The translations under genes were made by a program, and so were the position numbers. 64,000 nt of DNA, taken from positions 22,326,329-22,390,328 of the forward strand of contig CM060062.1 in the NCBI GenBank assembly GCA_030533445.1, given 5' to 3'. Under the pieces are notes generated by a model. The model saw only the letters and a list, made by a program, of their open reading frames with translations. It did not search any database and was not told where the DNA came from. Positions 43,147-64,000 of the stretch are shown here, piece after piece (within the stretch, counting starts at the first letter, position 1; every line of letters starts with the position of its first letter). The DNA comes from Cyprinodon diabolis (taxonomy: Eukaryota; Chordata; Actinopteri; Cyprinodontiformes; Cyprinodontidae).

Positions 43147-43366
43147 GGGAGTGGCGGCCTAATGGTTAAGGCATAGAGCTTGGAATCCTGAGGTTCTGAG
43201 TTCGAGCCCCACTCCCACAGACTGCCACTCTGGGTCTCTGAGCAAGAGACTTAACCCGATTGCTCCCCGGGCGCCCCACGATGGCAGCCCATTGCTCGCC
43301 AAGGGGATGAGGTAAATGCAGGGGTAAATTTCTCCAATGTTAGATCAATAAAGTTTAGTTATTAAT
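43147..43366 (+). repeat. tRNA-derived SINE, forward orientation
   Basis: The head gggagtggcggcctaatgg, then ggttctgagttcgagcccc, gives the A and B boxes of a tRNA-derived promoter. A body with ccaaggggatgag and aaatttctccaatg and a tail ending caataaagtttagttatta follow. It is the same family as the minus-strand copy at 5283-5500. The head still pairs partly like a tRNA acceptor stem (gggagtg with cactccc), but the long body marks it as a SINE. Confidence 0.8.
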
Positions 43367-44487
43367 TATACATTAACCCACCTACGAACACAAAAATGCA
43401 CACATTCTTTTTAAAATACATTTGACATAATTAATTATCCAACTCTTTAATCAATCTCTTTGTGGCTTTTGGTGTTAAAACTGCAGCAAGGGGTCGATTC
43501 AAAGATGGAATGACTACTTGGAAAATCCCAAATAGAGATGATAATTCAAACGGGTCCTTTGTCATAGTAACCATAAAGTGTTAAGTGGATTTTCAATGTA
43601 CTTGCGCAACGCCATCCAGCTGTGTGTTTGAGGAAGGAAACCATCGAAAGAGGTGCATGGCAGATAAGCACAGCCTATGTTCAGTGACCCATCATAAATG
43701 TATTTGTTTCCCAGACATCATAAAGAGCTTTCTTTTTAAGAAATTAAAACCTTATATGATTTTAGATGAACACAGGATGCAAAATCCAGTTTCAGCTCAC
43801 AATAAAGCTATAATTGTAAATCTTGCTGATCCACTGTACTTAAAAGTTAAAAAATAATTTTAAAGTCTTAGAAAATCTTAGAAATCAGCTATATAAGAAA
43901 TTGGATAAATGATAATCATCCTTCTTATTGTCAAAAATGCCATGTATGGTTAATGACCATGGTTTCTTGATTAAAACAAAAAGAAAACTAGAGTAAAAGA
44001 AATTTGCAAAAGGGATGCAATACAGAAAAAAAGAAGTAAGCAATTTACCATGAAGATCATCTGTGCAAGAGAAATGAATGAGTTGACACAGTTCAAGAAG
44101 GAATTACACAAATTGACAACCTCAGAGGCAGCAGTTGTTTGCAAGCAAAAGTTGTATATGTAAGGAACTTGCTTCATTCAACAGCAGATTTCAGTTTTAT
44201 TCTTAATCATTAAAAAAATCTTGCTCAACTTCAACCATAAATCGTGTTTTTTTTGGTCTGAGCCAAATTAGTGTGTTTAGCGTCCGTCTGATTTTAGTTC
44301 CATAAATTCCTTGCAAATTATCTTATGAGTTTGAAGGAAATTTTTAGCACAAAACATGTTGCAGAGAAAATAACTGCAGGATTTATCAAGTTGTTACTCA
44401 GAAGGTGGTCAAACAAAGAAAAAATGATTTTTCTTACCAGGATAACTCATTCTCTACAAGAAACTAATTTGTCAAATTCCTCCCAGG

Positions 44488-47223
44488 CAGTGGTGTAGTC
44501 TACATTATTGTAGTGGGTATACTGTGCTTAGAAATAAGCACGCCAGTAAGTGCAACGTGATTGACCTTTTTTTTTTTTTTTAAGCATATTTAACATTTCT
44601 TAATTTCTCTGTTGCTTACATTTGAATCAATGAACAACAAACTGTACTACAGTTGGCTTTGTATTGAAAAGACGTAAAATCTATAAAACAGTACAACAAA
44701 ACATGCTTAAGTAACAAGTACTACATGTAAGTACAGAGGTACTATGCAGGTTAAAACTGTGTCTATAAAATGTTCCAGACATGTTTGTTTTGAGGCTCCT
44801 TATGTTTCACTTGTTGTCACCATGTTGTCACATATATCCTAGGTTCAAGAAGATGAACAGGAGGCCCATTTATACTCATCATCATGAGATGACTTATATT
44901 TGACAACAACAGAGAAGATCTTTTATCTGTACAGATATTGTTCATTAAGCTAAACCCTCTTTCACACTCAGCTGTGCTACATGGAATGGTTTGCGTGCAA
45001 GTGATCAGTGGTTTAAGGTTTTCAGGCTCCCTGCTCTATCCTTTCTTTGCCTTGCAGTTATATTTGCTGTGATCAGTGGGATAAAGTAGTTTGAATATGT
45101 TTTTAAGTGGGAAAGTCCACCTGAAAACTCCATCAGTGCAGTTAGTTCATCCAGATTACCATCCCGCCTTGAAATATTATTTCTGTCGGAGCCGCTCAGA
45201 CCCCCCCATACTGGCGGTGCGCTGTCAGTAGGAATCCCATTCAACAGCAGCCTCTGGCCCGGTCGCCTCCTCGCCATAGGCGGATCTACTGGGGTAGCAT
45301 ATGGTGGCACATGCCACCCTTAATGACAGCCTTGCCACCCCTGGTGCCCCCCGCAGTTGGGAGAATTACGACTGCTAATTTCCAATGTCGGACTGCAGTG
45401 AATGCAGCACGGGATGACGTGAGACCGACTGAGACTGATTTGTTTTGAAAACCGAATGAGGCAAAGCGAGGGAGCCAGGGGTCATGGGGAGAGGAGACAC
45501 GGGATGAAACAGGTAGAAACTGATTAACTATCTATTGAGAAATTAAATCATAATGAAAGCACAATGTTGCTAGCATAGCTGCAATGCTGATTTTGAGAAA
45601 TCAGGATTGCAGAAATCAGATTGCAGAACATTATTTCTCTAACTATTATGTTAGTTAGGCCTGATGTCTCAGACTCATAAAGACATATTTGCGGTCAACT
45701 ATTACAGAAAAGAGACTATCAAGTTTGGTTGTACTCAAATCAAAACGCACAAAGGCATTGGATCTAAATACATTTGTGAAGCGTTTTGCTGAGCAACATG
45801 GAAATCACTGCATTCACATGTTATAGTCATGTTAACTTTATGTTATGCTCTTTGGTGAGCCTTTACAGAGCTGCTACATTTTGTTTTGGCACCTGAAAAT
45901 CTGATATTTCCTTTAATAAAACCAAAAGTGTTAAAAGTAAAGTTAAAAATGTGATACTGGTGTAAATCCTGCATAATATCCTGTTGTTGTTTCTTTTTTT
46001 GTATATATAGTATGAAACTATCCAGAAATGACCAGTATGAACCTAATCACAAAATGTTTTGTACTTTTTCAGACTGGAAGCAAAATTTATTTTTATATTG
46101 CTTTTTTCAGATTTGTGGAGATTATGATGTAACATACAGTACCTGCCTTTTTGTTGATTTGTTGATACAGCAGCTATATCTACAGCATATTTACATACAT
46201 GAAATGTCCCTTTCATGTTGCCCTAACTGCTGTATGTCAAGTTACTGAGGAACAAATGGGGTAAATATGTGTTCAGAGTAAACATTACATAGATGTCCGG
46301 TACCTTGTTCGGGTGCCTTGACCCATTTATTTCTACTGTGTAGTTATGCTCACTTTAGTACAGCTCAGTCCATAGATCTCTGATGGGTAACTTTTTCTTT
46401 CTATAGTTTCTTATTGTGCAAATGCTGCAAAGCTGCCTCTCTGACAGTCAATCTCACTCATCTGCAAATCAGCACCTGTGTCTCTTACCTTAATACCTTG
46501 CCTGTGATAAGGCACCTCTAGAAGTAGTGTTATCATTCTTCTATCTCCTATTAGGTGAAATCACATTGTACGATGTATACCAATATGAACTGTTTCACAT
46601 GAAACACCAAACTGTGATAACTGATTAAATTCATTGTAAAAAAAAATGCCATTTGTTGCCACCCCTCAAAAATTCCTGCCCCCTTCTCGCCACCCCATAA
46701 ATATTTTTCTAGATCCGCCCCTGCTCCTCGCGGTTCGCTGCAGCGGCTGGAAGCGGTTTTCATGAACGTAATCCAAACTGCAGGTACCAGGATAATAAAA
46801 GCAAACACGCTTTGTCGGCAGGTTTTAGCATTTTCAGTTAATTTAGGCGTTAATAAACTGTTTCAGATGAGTGATCATAGTGCTCTGTGTCATCAGCGAT
46901 CTGTCTGTCACCCTGCCAGCTCACAGATCAGCGTCTCTGATTGGTTAATGCGGCACATCGAGCGCAAAAGTTAAATTTTTCCTTCTCGAGCAGCAGCGCG
47001 TTTGCGGGGCGTCGAGTGCACCTGCTGCTCAGAAGCGCTGCGAGACCATTTGCCACGCCTTGACGTAGGTCAACCATTACCTTTGCATGTAAACTCGCTG
47101 CGCCTGCTGCGTCCGGTGTGAACGCAGCATTATTGGGCACTTTTAAGTGGTTATGCGGAAATTCACAAGCTTTTCTAGTGGGTATACGGTGTATACCCGC
47201 GTATCACATAGACTACACCACTG
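44488..47223. mobile_element. hAT-type element, 2.7 kb, with nested insertion
   Basis: Ends are cagtggtgtagtctac on the left and its inverse gactacaccactg on the right. Subterminal words gtgggtatactgt and gggtatacggtgtatac are also near-inverse. The perfect 8-bp duplication ctcccagg lies at 44480-44487 and 47224-47231. No transposase frame is found, so it is non-autonomous. A 1449-bp element sits inside it. Part of its body (about 45180-45266 and 46732-46870) is related to 34070-34290. Confidence 0.9.
45275..46723. mobile_element. Second hAT-type element nested in the first
   Basis: Ends cataggcggatcta and tagatccgcccctg are imperfect inverses. Flanks ctcctcgc at 45267-45274 and 46724-46731 form a perfect 8-bp duplication. 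Removing the insert joins cccggtcgcctcctcg to cggttcgctgc. The related copy at 34140-34185 (cccggctgcctctttg then tggtttggtagg) is continuous there, so it serves as an empty-site match. No transposase frame is visible in the 1.4 kb. Confidence 0.88.
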
Positions 47224-47259
47224 CTCCCAGGGTACTCCTACTGTAGCATTCACCATATC

Positions 47260-47261
<2 letters not shown>

Positions 47262-47290
<29 letters not shown>

Positions 47291-47294
47291 ACAT
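47262..47294. repeat. (C)n(CA)n microsatellite
   Basis: About 17 C residues run directly into nine or so CA units. It lies just outside the right flank of the hAT element. Such C-runs are prone to length error in sequencing. Confidence 0.9.
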
Positions 47295-48359
47295 TAAAGG
47301 TATAGTGGAGGATGTTCTTTTTCTGGGTGGATAATCAAAATAAGCGGTCCTCCTAATTGTCAATCATTCTGGTGATATGTTTATATAAGGCCGTCCTACC
47401 TTCTAGTACCCATTTTAACTTATCTGCGTTATGCCGAGAAAAACCTGCCTGTCGAGAATTACTCCCTCTCACACACTGACGAGAAAACAGATTGAAATCT
47501 GAACGAAAAGGGAACTTTAAAACATATTCTCAATGTTTTCATATTTATCATGCATGGATGCCCAAAAAAATTGTGAGTTTTGGTGGAAAGATAAAGTCGA
47601 ATGAATACGATTCTTACTTGAATGGAGACACGTTTTAGTCGATGTGCTACAGTGTCCGATGAATATATTCTCTACTCAGTGGATGGCGTTTCCCGCTCTT
47701 GCTATCAACACCATTCTATATTATTTCTGACAAAAAAATCCAACTTGTATGTTAGATCCAGTTCCACCCAGGTTATTTAAGGAGGTATTCCCTTTGATTT
47801 GATCTCCTCCTCCATTTTAGATGTGATTTAGGTCTAACATGACACATTATTATGTACCAAAGGCCTTTAAGGTTAAACCTTTACTTAAGAGCAGGGCTGG
47901 TTTGGAAGATTTTTTCAGGCCAGCAGTCAGTCATCTAACCAGGCCAGGGTTACATGACTGGAAATCATGACTGATTTCTTTGGTAGTAAAATAAAATATA
48001 GCTGAGATCTGTTTTGTTTTTGAGGACCCAACTGAAAAATTAAGCAAGCTTTTATCAACCAAAAAGTAAGTTTTTATTATATGTTTGAGTTCACCTTGAC
48101 ACACATCAAACCAAGCAGAGGAACAGACTGGATGTAGAGAATAGCGTAGTATCAGCTGTTTTTCACATCAAAGAGCTCATCAAAGCAGCTCAGGTGTCTT
48201 GCTGAAAACAAAGCGAAACGAATTAAGTCCTTCTTACTGTCATTTTTGGTCCCAATTCATCAAGTTTAAATGTGATTATAGGGAAGCTAATTTTTTATAA
48301 TATGATTTTATTATGTATTTATTTTGATTCCTTACTAACTTCCAGGCAACATATTTATG

Positions 48360-50430
48360 CTGTTATGGCTAGTCCGGGTATGCTTAAGAGACCGTCTCTT
48401 GATCCAGATGACCTGGTCAATTATAGACCCATATCAAATCTTCCTTTCTTATCTAAAAATCTTGAGAAAGTAGTTGCCAAACAATTGTTCAGCTACTTAC
48501 ACCATAATGAACTTTTTTAAGAATTTCAGTCTGGCTTTAGAACTCATGATAGCACTGAGACAGCTCTGGTGAAAGTCACTAATGATATTTTCATGGCCTC
48601 AGATAATGGAAATGTAGCTGACTTGTCCTGTTAGATCTCAGTGCTGCATTTGATACAGCTGATCATAATATTCTTTAAGAAAGACTTGAAAATTTTGTAG
48701 GAATCAAAGGAACAGCGCTATCATATCTATCTAAACAATTTCACTTTCTTCACTTAATGACAAATCTTCCTCATGGTCAAGGGGTGGAGTATCACAGGGA
48801 TCAGTGCTAGGACCAATTCTCTTTACTATATACATGCTCCCAATGAGTAGAATTGTTAGACAGCATGGGATTAATTTCCACTGTTATGCTGATGATACTC
48901 AGCTATATCTGTCTAAGAATCAAGATTAAGCTAACCCATTACATAGATTACTGGCATGTCTTCAACAAAAAAAAACCTGGATGACTCTTAACTTTCTGCT
49001 CCTGAATGCAGGTAAAATATAAAATAGAAGTTATAGTTTTTGGACCAGTCTTTGAAAAATAAGGTAATTAGTCAGTCACTTTGTTTGGATGGGATTAAAT
49101 CGATCTCAGATAATAAAGTAAATAAATCTTGGTGTTATTTTTGATCAGGACCTATCATTTAAATCCCATATCAAAGAGGTTCTAGAATTTCCTTCTTTCA
49201 TCTGTGGAATATTGTAAAAATTAGAAATATCCTGTTCAGGGCTGATGCTGAGAAACTAGTCCATGTATTTGTTACTTCAAGGCTGGAGTATTGTAATTCA
49301 TTACTATCAGGAAGTCCACAAACTGTAGTTAAAAGCCTTCAGCTTTTAGAATTAAAAACAGAGAAATTAAAAAGAGAGATCACATCTCCCCTATCCTGGC
49401 TTCTCATCCTTGGCTTCCTGTTAAATCCAGAATAGAATTTAAAATCCTTCTTCTCACATATAAAGCCTTAAATGGCCTAGCTCCATCTTATATCAGAGAT
49501 ATGATTGTTCTTTATGTTCCTAACAGAGCATTTTGCTCTCACTCTGCAGGTTTACTAGTGGTTCCTATAATTTCTAAAAGTAGAATCAGATCTTTTAGTT
49601 ATCAGGCTCCTCTCCTGTGGAACCAACTACCAGTTTTAGTCCGTCAGGCAGACACCCTAGTTTCTTTTAAGGGTATCTTTAAAACTTTCCTTTTTGATAA
49701 AGCTCATAGTTAGAGTGAGTCAGGTTATCCTGAGCTATCTCTATAGTTATGCTGCTAAAGGGTTAGATTCCTGGAGGACATAGGGACCCCTTTTTCATCA
49801 TTCTGCTTCATTCTATATCTATTCTCCAACTCTACAGAATCTGTTAGTTCAATCTCTAGTGCTATGCTCTCTCTTCATCTGGCCTGTTCCTGTTTGGCTG
49901 TGACATTATCCTGGAGAGAAATATCAGCTGTGCTGCTGCAATCAACAGCTCTGCTCATAGATATTTGAGCTCAGCCTGTTTTTCATTGTAATCGCGTTTC
50001 TGATTGTGACCGACTGGATGTGCTCTCTTCATCCTCTAACGTAGGGACTGGCTCGGAGTTTGTCTGCCTGGCTGTGTGTTTCCTGGACGGGGCCGCCTGT
50101 GGAGCTGGTTTACAGTTGCCTTTTGTATCTCTGCTTCTTTCTGTATGTCTGCTTCTGTCTCCTTGAACCCCAGTCGGCCTTGGCAGATGGCCACTCACAC
50201 TGAGTCTGGTTCTGCTTGAGGTTTCTTCCTGTTAAAATTGAGTTTTTCCTCTCCACTGTCGCTACAAGCATGCTTGGTGTGAGGGATTGTCTTCGAGTCA
50301 ATGAGTCGATGCAATCAACTGGTTTTCCTTAGATAGAAATCTTTTAATCAATTTGAGTGTATGATCTTGCCAATTCACATGTGTTGTGAATTGGTGCTAT
50401 ATAAATAAACTGAATTGAATTGGATTAAAA
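48360..50430 (+). mobile_element. Decayed L2-like LINE with 3' UTR
   Basis: A broken reverse transcriptase is read in pieces. LVNYRPISNLPFLSKNLEKV begins at about 48417. Then come [34 protein letters not shown] (about 48628) and [11 protein letters not shown] at about 48881, which is the catalytic YADD box. LSFKSHIKEV follows, and APLLWNQLPVLVR near the end. Stops and frameshifts separate them, and no endonuclease part is seen, so the copy is 5'-truncated and dead. The 3' UTR runs to about 50430 and ends in ttggtgctatataaataaac followed by tgaattgaattgg, typical of fish L2 tails. Confidence 0.85.
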
Positions 50431-52886
50431 GAAGACACAGGCAACCTGCACAGAATAAATCACCATGGTAACATACAGTACATGCTGCTGCTTTAATTTA
50501 TAGTGTTTTTGTGAAACGGGCTTCACACTGCAGCAGCTCTAGAAGACAGAGCAAAATATTTCTCAGTTCTTGATTGTGGGCCTCAAAAATGCTGGCCAGA
50601 ACTGGACCACAAATCAAAAGTCTATCTGTGTATTTCAAAAACTTTTTGTGGCTCAAATGATACTTATTATCTTGCTCTGTGGTGAATTACAAGCAGGCTG
50701 GGCTTGCGACATGTAGTACATCAAACTCCCCCTGTATGGCAATAAAGTCTCCAAGCTACCACACTGTTTGACTTCCTCTTTCTTGTACCAATCTTCTCTT
50801 TATGCACAGAAACTAAACGCTATGTGTTAACATTTTTGCCTGAGTTCAGCATCTTGGCTCGTTTAGGTTTTCTCTCTGTGCCTTTTTACATATTTCTCTA
50901 TTTCAGACATTTAAATAAACCCACTTCTATTTATGCAAGTATTCAATATTTGCTATACACATTAAAAAAAGGAAGTGAATGTGTTTTCTTCACAATGGCA
51001 GTCTTTAAACACTTGTGCAAAGAACGCATAACATTTTTCTTTTTTTGTTATATTGACATTTTATTTATTTGTTTTGTTTGGTATGTTTGGGCTTTTATTT
51101 ATGTCTTACCTACTGATTTCACTCAATCGCTGACACCACATCTGAGAGGAGGGACTAATCAGTGAGAACAGCTGCAATATGATTGGAGTTGAAGTCTGAA
51201 GTGTGAAGAGTTCAGGAACCAGCATGAAAAAGAAAGAGAGGAAGGGCTTGACTTACAAAGGTTTTTTTTTTTAATATTGATTCTCTCTTTGCTTGTCACA
51301 CTTACAGAATCACACGCTGATGCCTCAAACTAAATGTATGACCAAAATGAAGGTTGGGTGAGAAACAGAGCTGAACAGAAAGTATGTGAATGTGAAAAAG
51401 AGAGAGAAAGAGTCATAGAGAGATAAGTTCTGCTCCACCCACAAGCATCCATGTCCGAAGTGAGGGGGAGGTGAAACCATGTAGAGTTCACTGTGCTGTT
51501 AACTGTCATTATTTAGTTGTTTGAGTCAGGAGAAGGGGGCTTGTCACCACATTTCTTAAAGGTAAAAAATCTTTTTTCTTTTTAAGCTGTATTTTACCTT
51601 TATCTTTGTTTGATTAAACAAGAATTGTTTTTTTTATAAGTGCTTGCCAATCTCATCTTGTTTTATTGCAAGCACACACAACCCTCAGGCTGTAAACGTT
51701 TTATAACCCTGTCCGATTTTATATTTGTACCCGTTTGTACCTTCTAAAAGTAGAGATATATATGCATGCATAGCTATACTTAAAAATAAAGCTGTACTTG
51801 TTGTCAAGTTGAGACTAGGTTTAAGGTAATGAAAGTTGTGATTCACTGGTGATCATTCTGCTTTTTGTCATTAGTGTAGGTCAGCAAGGAAATGTATCCT
51901 AAAAAGAGAAGAGGGAGCATGCTTTAGATGAAAAGAGAGCTAAGTGTTTGGTTTAAAAAAAAAAAAAAAGGCCAACAAAAGGGGAAGTTAAAGAGTGCAG
52001 AGAGAATAGTTGTGCTGATAATGTACAAAGTTTTTATGACAAAGCAAGAAAAAAGTCCTGTTCTTCCCTTTTCTGATGTACAAGGTTACCCAATTGTTGG
52101 GGGGGGGGGAGGTTTTGCCGTGTGAATGTAACATTTTTAAAGAACTGTCATATTCTTTAGTAATTGCACAGTTTCTGTATGAAAGCAGGCTAAATGGAAC
52201 TCTTTTAGTTTGCATATTTTTATATTTTCTCCTCAAAATTAAATTTTTAATATTTAAAAGGTTTCAGTCCAGCACGCACTGTAATGTAGACTCCCTGTGG
52301 TGATTCAGTCATTCGAGTAAAGAGTCAAACCTTCCGGGATTTACTGGTGACTGCATCAGTAAACCTCAACGTCATTGCAGAGACCACCTGTTGTCTTCGA
52401 ACCAAACATCCCCACACAGTCCTCTGCCTCTTGGTCCAAGCTATTTTAGGTTAAAGCTACGATGCTGTGGGAGCTAATTTTGCACCTCCTGCAAAACCCT
52501 GCAGTGCAACTGACGTGGTGCTTTGCAGGCAACACATGCCCAACTGCTTTTTAAGACGCATGCCACTCAGAAAAGCATGGGTGAGGGCCATCGGCTTGGG
52601 GGAGATGTGTTGCAGTGTGAAAAAAAAAATAGCTCTCTTGACTTCTCAGTATGTTGCAGGATGACATTGGTTGTGGTTTGTGGGCACTCGGGTGAGAAGG
52701 ATTATGAAAAAAGTGTAATTGACAACAAAGCTAAACTGGGAGTTTAAAAGTATCCTGCTAAAGACTCTGTTGTTTGTCTGCACATCGACATGTTGTCTAT
52801 CTTTAAAAAAAATAAAGCTGAAGGGCCTCTAATGTTTTCTGCTTATGATTTTTCTTGACTCAGAATTCCATCCCATTGGAGCTGCA
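50431..52886. promoter_or_regulatory. Upstream region of arhgap4
   Basis: The first coding exon of arhgap4 appears to begin after an acceptor (cttgactcag at about 52863), so at least one non-coding first exon should lie upstream. A candidate ends at about 51560 with cttaaag before gtaaaaaatc, a donor-like site. Purine-rich blocks at 51390-51440 may be regulatory or simple repeat. Open frames at 50824-51165 and 52467-52747 show no known family. The first exon position is inference. Confidence 0.3.
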
Positions 52887-62495
<9,609 letters not shown>

Positions 62496-62782
62496 GCTAG
62501 ACCATTTAGAGCTGCGGGTCCCCTGAACTGAGAAAACCAACATCAGCACATGACATGAAGAGGGAGGATGCTGATGAACACCAAGGGGCAGTGTGAATGG
62601 CTCTGACAGCAGATTACTTCTAGAAATGTGAAGCCAGTGAACTATGTTCGCTGCTCAGAGGCACCTAAGACTTAAAATCCTCTTAGCAGCAAATGATCTG
62701 ATCAACTTTCTGTTGTGACTTTAAATCCACAGAAGTTTATGAAAACTGTGAATGATGTAAAATGCAAATATGTTTGCGTATA

Positions 62783-62788
62783 AATAAA
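62783..62788 (+). terminator. arhgap4 polyadenylation signal
   Basis: AATAAA lies 288 bp after the stop codon. A second copy at 62935-62940 and a third near 63303 could give longer 3' UTRs. Confidence 0.55.
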
Positions 62789-64000
62789 CGTTTAAGTTGG
62801 TTGGTATCAGCTGAACTGAATTTTTTCAGTTATGCTGTGCTGGTTCTCATGAAATCTTTTATAATAAGATGCAAGTACATCCTAAACAACTGTGAATGCT
62901 ATGGCAGTTATGTATTATGCACCTTTTGTCTATTAATAAATACATATTTTCCTTTTTATTCAAGGCTAATAGGTACTCAAATTATACATTTATGGGTATG
63001 AATGCTCTGCAACATTCTTGAGTGCGTTTTCACAAACGCCTCATAATGTGAAGGAGCTGAACATCAAAATAAGCCTCATCATATAAAATGTATGCAGTTC
63101 ATGGTCTTCACTACAGGTGCAGGAATAGCTGCAAAGAAACATTCCTTATAAACTAAATGGTCGTAAACTCCTGCTTTGGACATCTCTCCCTCTTCTGTTT
63201 CATAAAACAACCGTGCATCTATGACATTGATCTCCTTTGCATAAAATAGTCTAATTTCTACAAACTGTTATTGGAACCTTTTTTATTTTAGATTTTCAAA
63301 ACAATAAATGTGATGCTCCTGTTTTAAGCTTACTTGGCCTCTTCATTTGCTGCTTGGTTATCAGGAATAGGCATTACAATGTTGAATTTATATATTCAGA
63401 AAAACACTGCTGGAAACATACTAAAAGCTAGATGGCAAGAATAACACGTTCTCAATTTGCATTACATTTTTGTCACAATTCTTTAATTTTTAATTGTGTG
63501 TGTGTGTGTGTGTATCATAGTGTGTGGGACTATTCACATTTTGAACAAAGTTAATCAAGTCTAAGATAGCATTAAAGGCGGTACTTAAGCTAACACCTTC
63601 ACTGTCAGCACAGATGTTAAAATACCACACCATGGTGACCCTATTAGTATTTTACACTAAATCGGATAGGAACCCTGAAAACTGATCTAAAAATTCAGAG
63701 TAAGGACCTGGTGTATGACACAGAGTTCCAAATGGAAAAGGTTATGTTCCTACGCAATTTGAATGATGGAAACTAAGTTTTAAATGTTCAAAGAATTGTA
63801 ACTGTTATCTGGCTTTGGACTAATCAGGAAGCCAGCCTGAAAAGTTGTTACTCCTTGTCCTCACCCCGAATTTCTTGGTTTGTGATAATTTAAATAACTC
63901 TTAAATAACTCAAGGACCTTAAATAAAAGCTTAAATAACTCATTAACAGACTTTTTTAAGGAAGAGTTTGTTAGATAAACAACATTTAATAGTTTTTTTT
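62789..64000. other. Downstream flank of arhgap4
   Basis: AT-rich sequence with a (GT)n microsatellite at 63496-63514. A small imperfect duplication near 63890-63945 repeats taaataactc three times. No coding exon or recognisable element is seen up to the window end. Confidence 0.4.

Larger units (their letters stand above)
41604..44479. other. naa10 3' flank with L2 and SINE fragments
   Basis: The stop at 41603 is followed by an AT-rich 3' UTR with an attaaa at about 41775 and no nearby canonical AATAAA. An L2-like 3' fragment (about 42955-43130) is followed directly by a SINE (43147-43366). From 43370 to 44479 I see only AT-rich sequence and weak open frames (43585-43857, 43971-44177) with no recognisable product. 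Confidence 0.45.

Noticed and set aside
43147..43216. tRNA gene candidate
   Set aside because: A and B boxes and partial stem are present, but a SINE body and tail follow and a second copy exists at 5283-5500.
43585..43857. 90-codon plus-strand frame downstream of naa10
   Set aside because: No family resemblance and no promoter or splice context; likely a chance frame.
48272..48520. Separate small gene encoding NYRPISNLPFLSKN
   Set aside because: It is the first readable piece of a decayed L2-like reverse transcriptase that continues in other frames to about 49710.

Overview
This 64 kb window is vertebrate nuclear DNA, almost certainly from a teleost fish. The genes are split into short exons with GT/AG borders and AT-rich introns, and their products match vertebrate families closely. 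The spaces between exons hold a fish-typical repeat set: Tc1/mariner elements, hAT elements with 8-bp target duplications, L2-like and Rex1/CR1-like LINE remnants, tRNA-derived SINEs and long (TA)n arrays.

Five protein-coding genes are supported, four of them complete. Left to right they are: the 3' part of a polypeptide GalNAc-transferase of the GALNT3/6 group (2630-11028, +); g6pd, glucose-6-phosphate dehydrogenase (12131-18610, +, 12 coding exons, 512 aa); cerk, ceramide kinase (33318 down to 21537, -, 13 coding exons, 585 aa); naa10, the catalytic subunit of the NatA N-terminal acetyltransferase (35791-41603, +, 8 exons, 217 aa); and arhgap4, an F-BAR/RhoGAP protein (52887-62495, +, 21 coding exons, 826 aa). 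In all five the assembled exons keep one reading frame to the stop codon, so none looks like a pseudogene. g6pd and cerk converge tail to tail; cerk and naa10 diverge from a 2.5 kb intergenic space. I see no shared pathway. Linkage of g6pd, naa10 and arhgap4 recalls human Xq28.

The accessory layer is mobile DNA. cerk intron 1 holds a foldback element (30710-31496, 6-bp target duplication) followed by a complete Tc1 element with an uninterrupted DD34E transposase (31551-33141). naa10 intron 3 holds an old Tc1-like element interrupted by a 599-bp hAT element with a perfect 8-bp duplication. Downstream of naa10, a 2.7 kb hAT-type element (44488-47223) contains a second hAT-type element (45275-46723); both keep perfect 8-bp duplications. 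A decayed L2-like LINE lies at about 48360-50430. A second large inverted repeat (3476-4902) sits in the first galnt intron.

The most notable gene-level observation is that the SH3 domain expected after the RhoGAP domain of arhgap4 is not encoded. The place where it should lie is a roughly 200-bp intron made mostly of (TA)n. I found no bacterial-style system, CRISPR array or gene cluster that would count as a new biological system.
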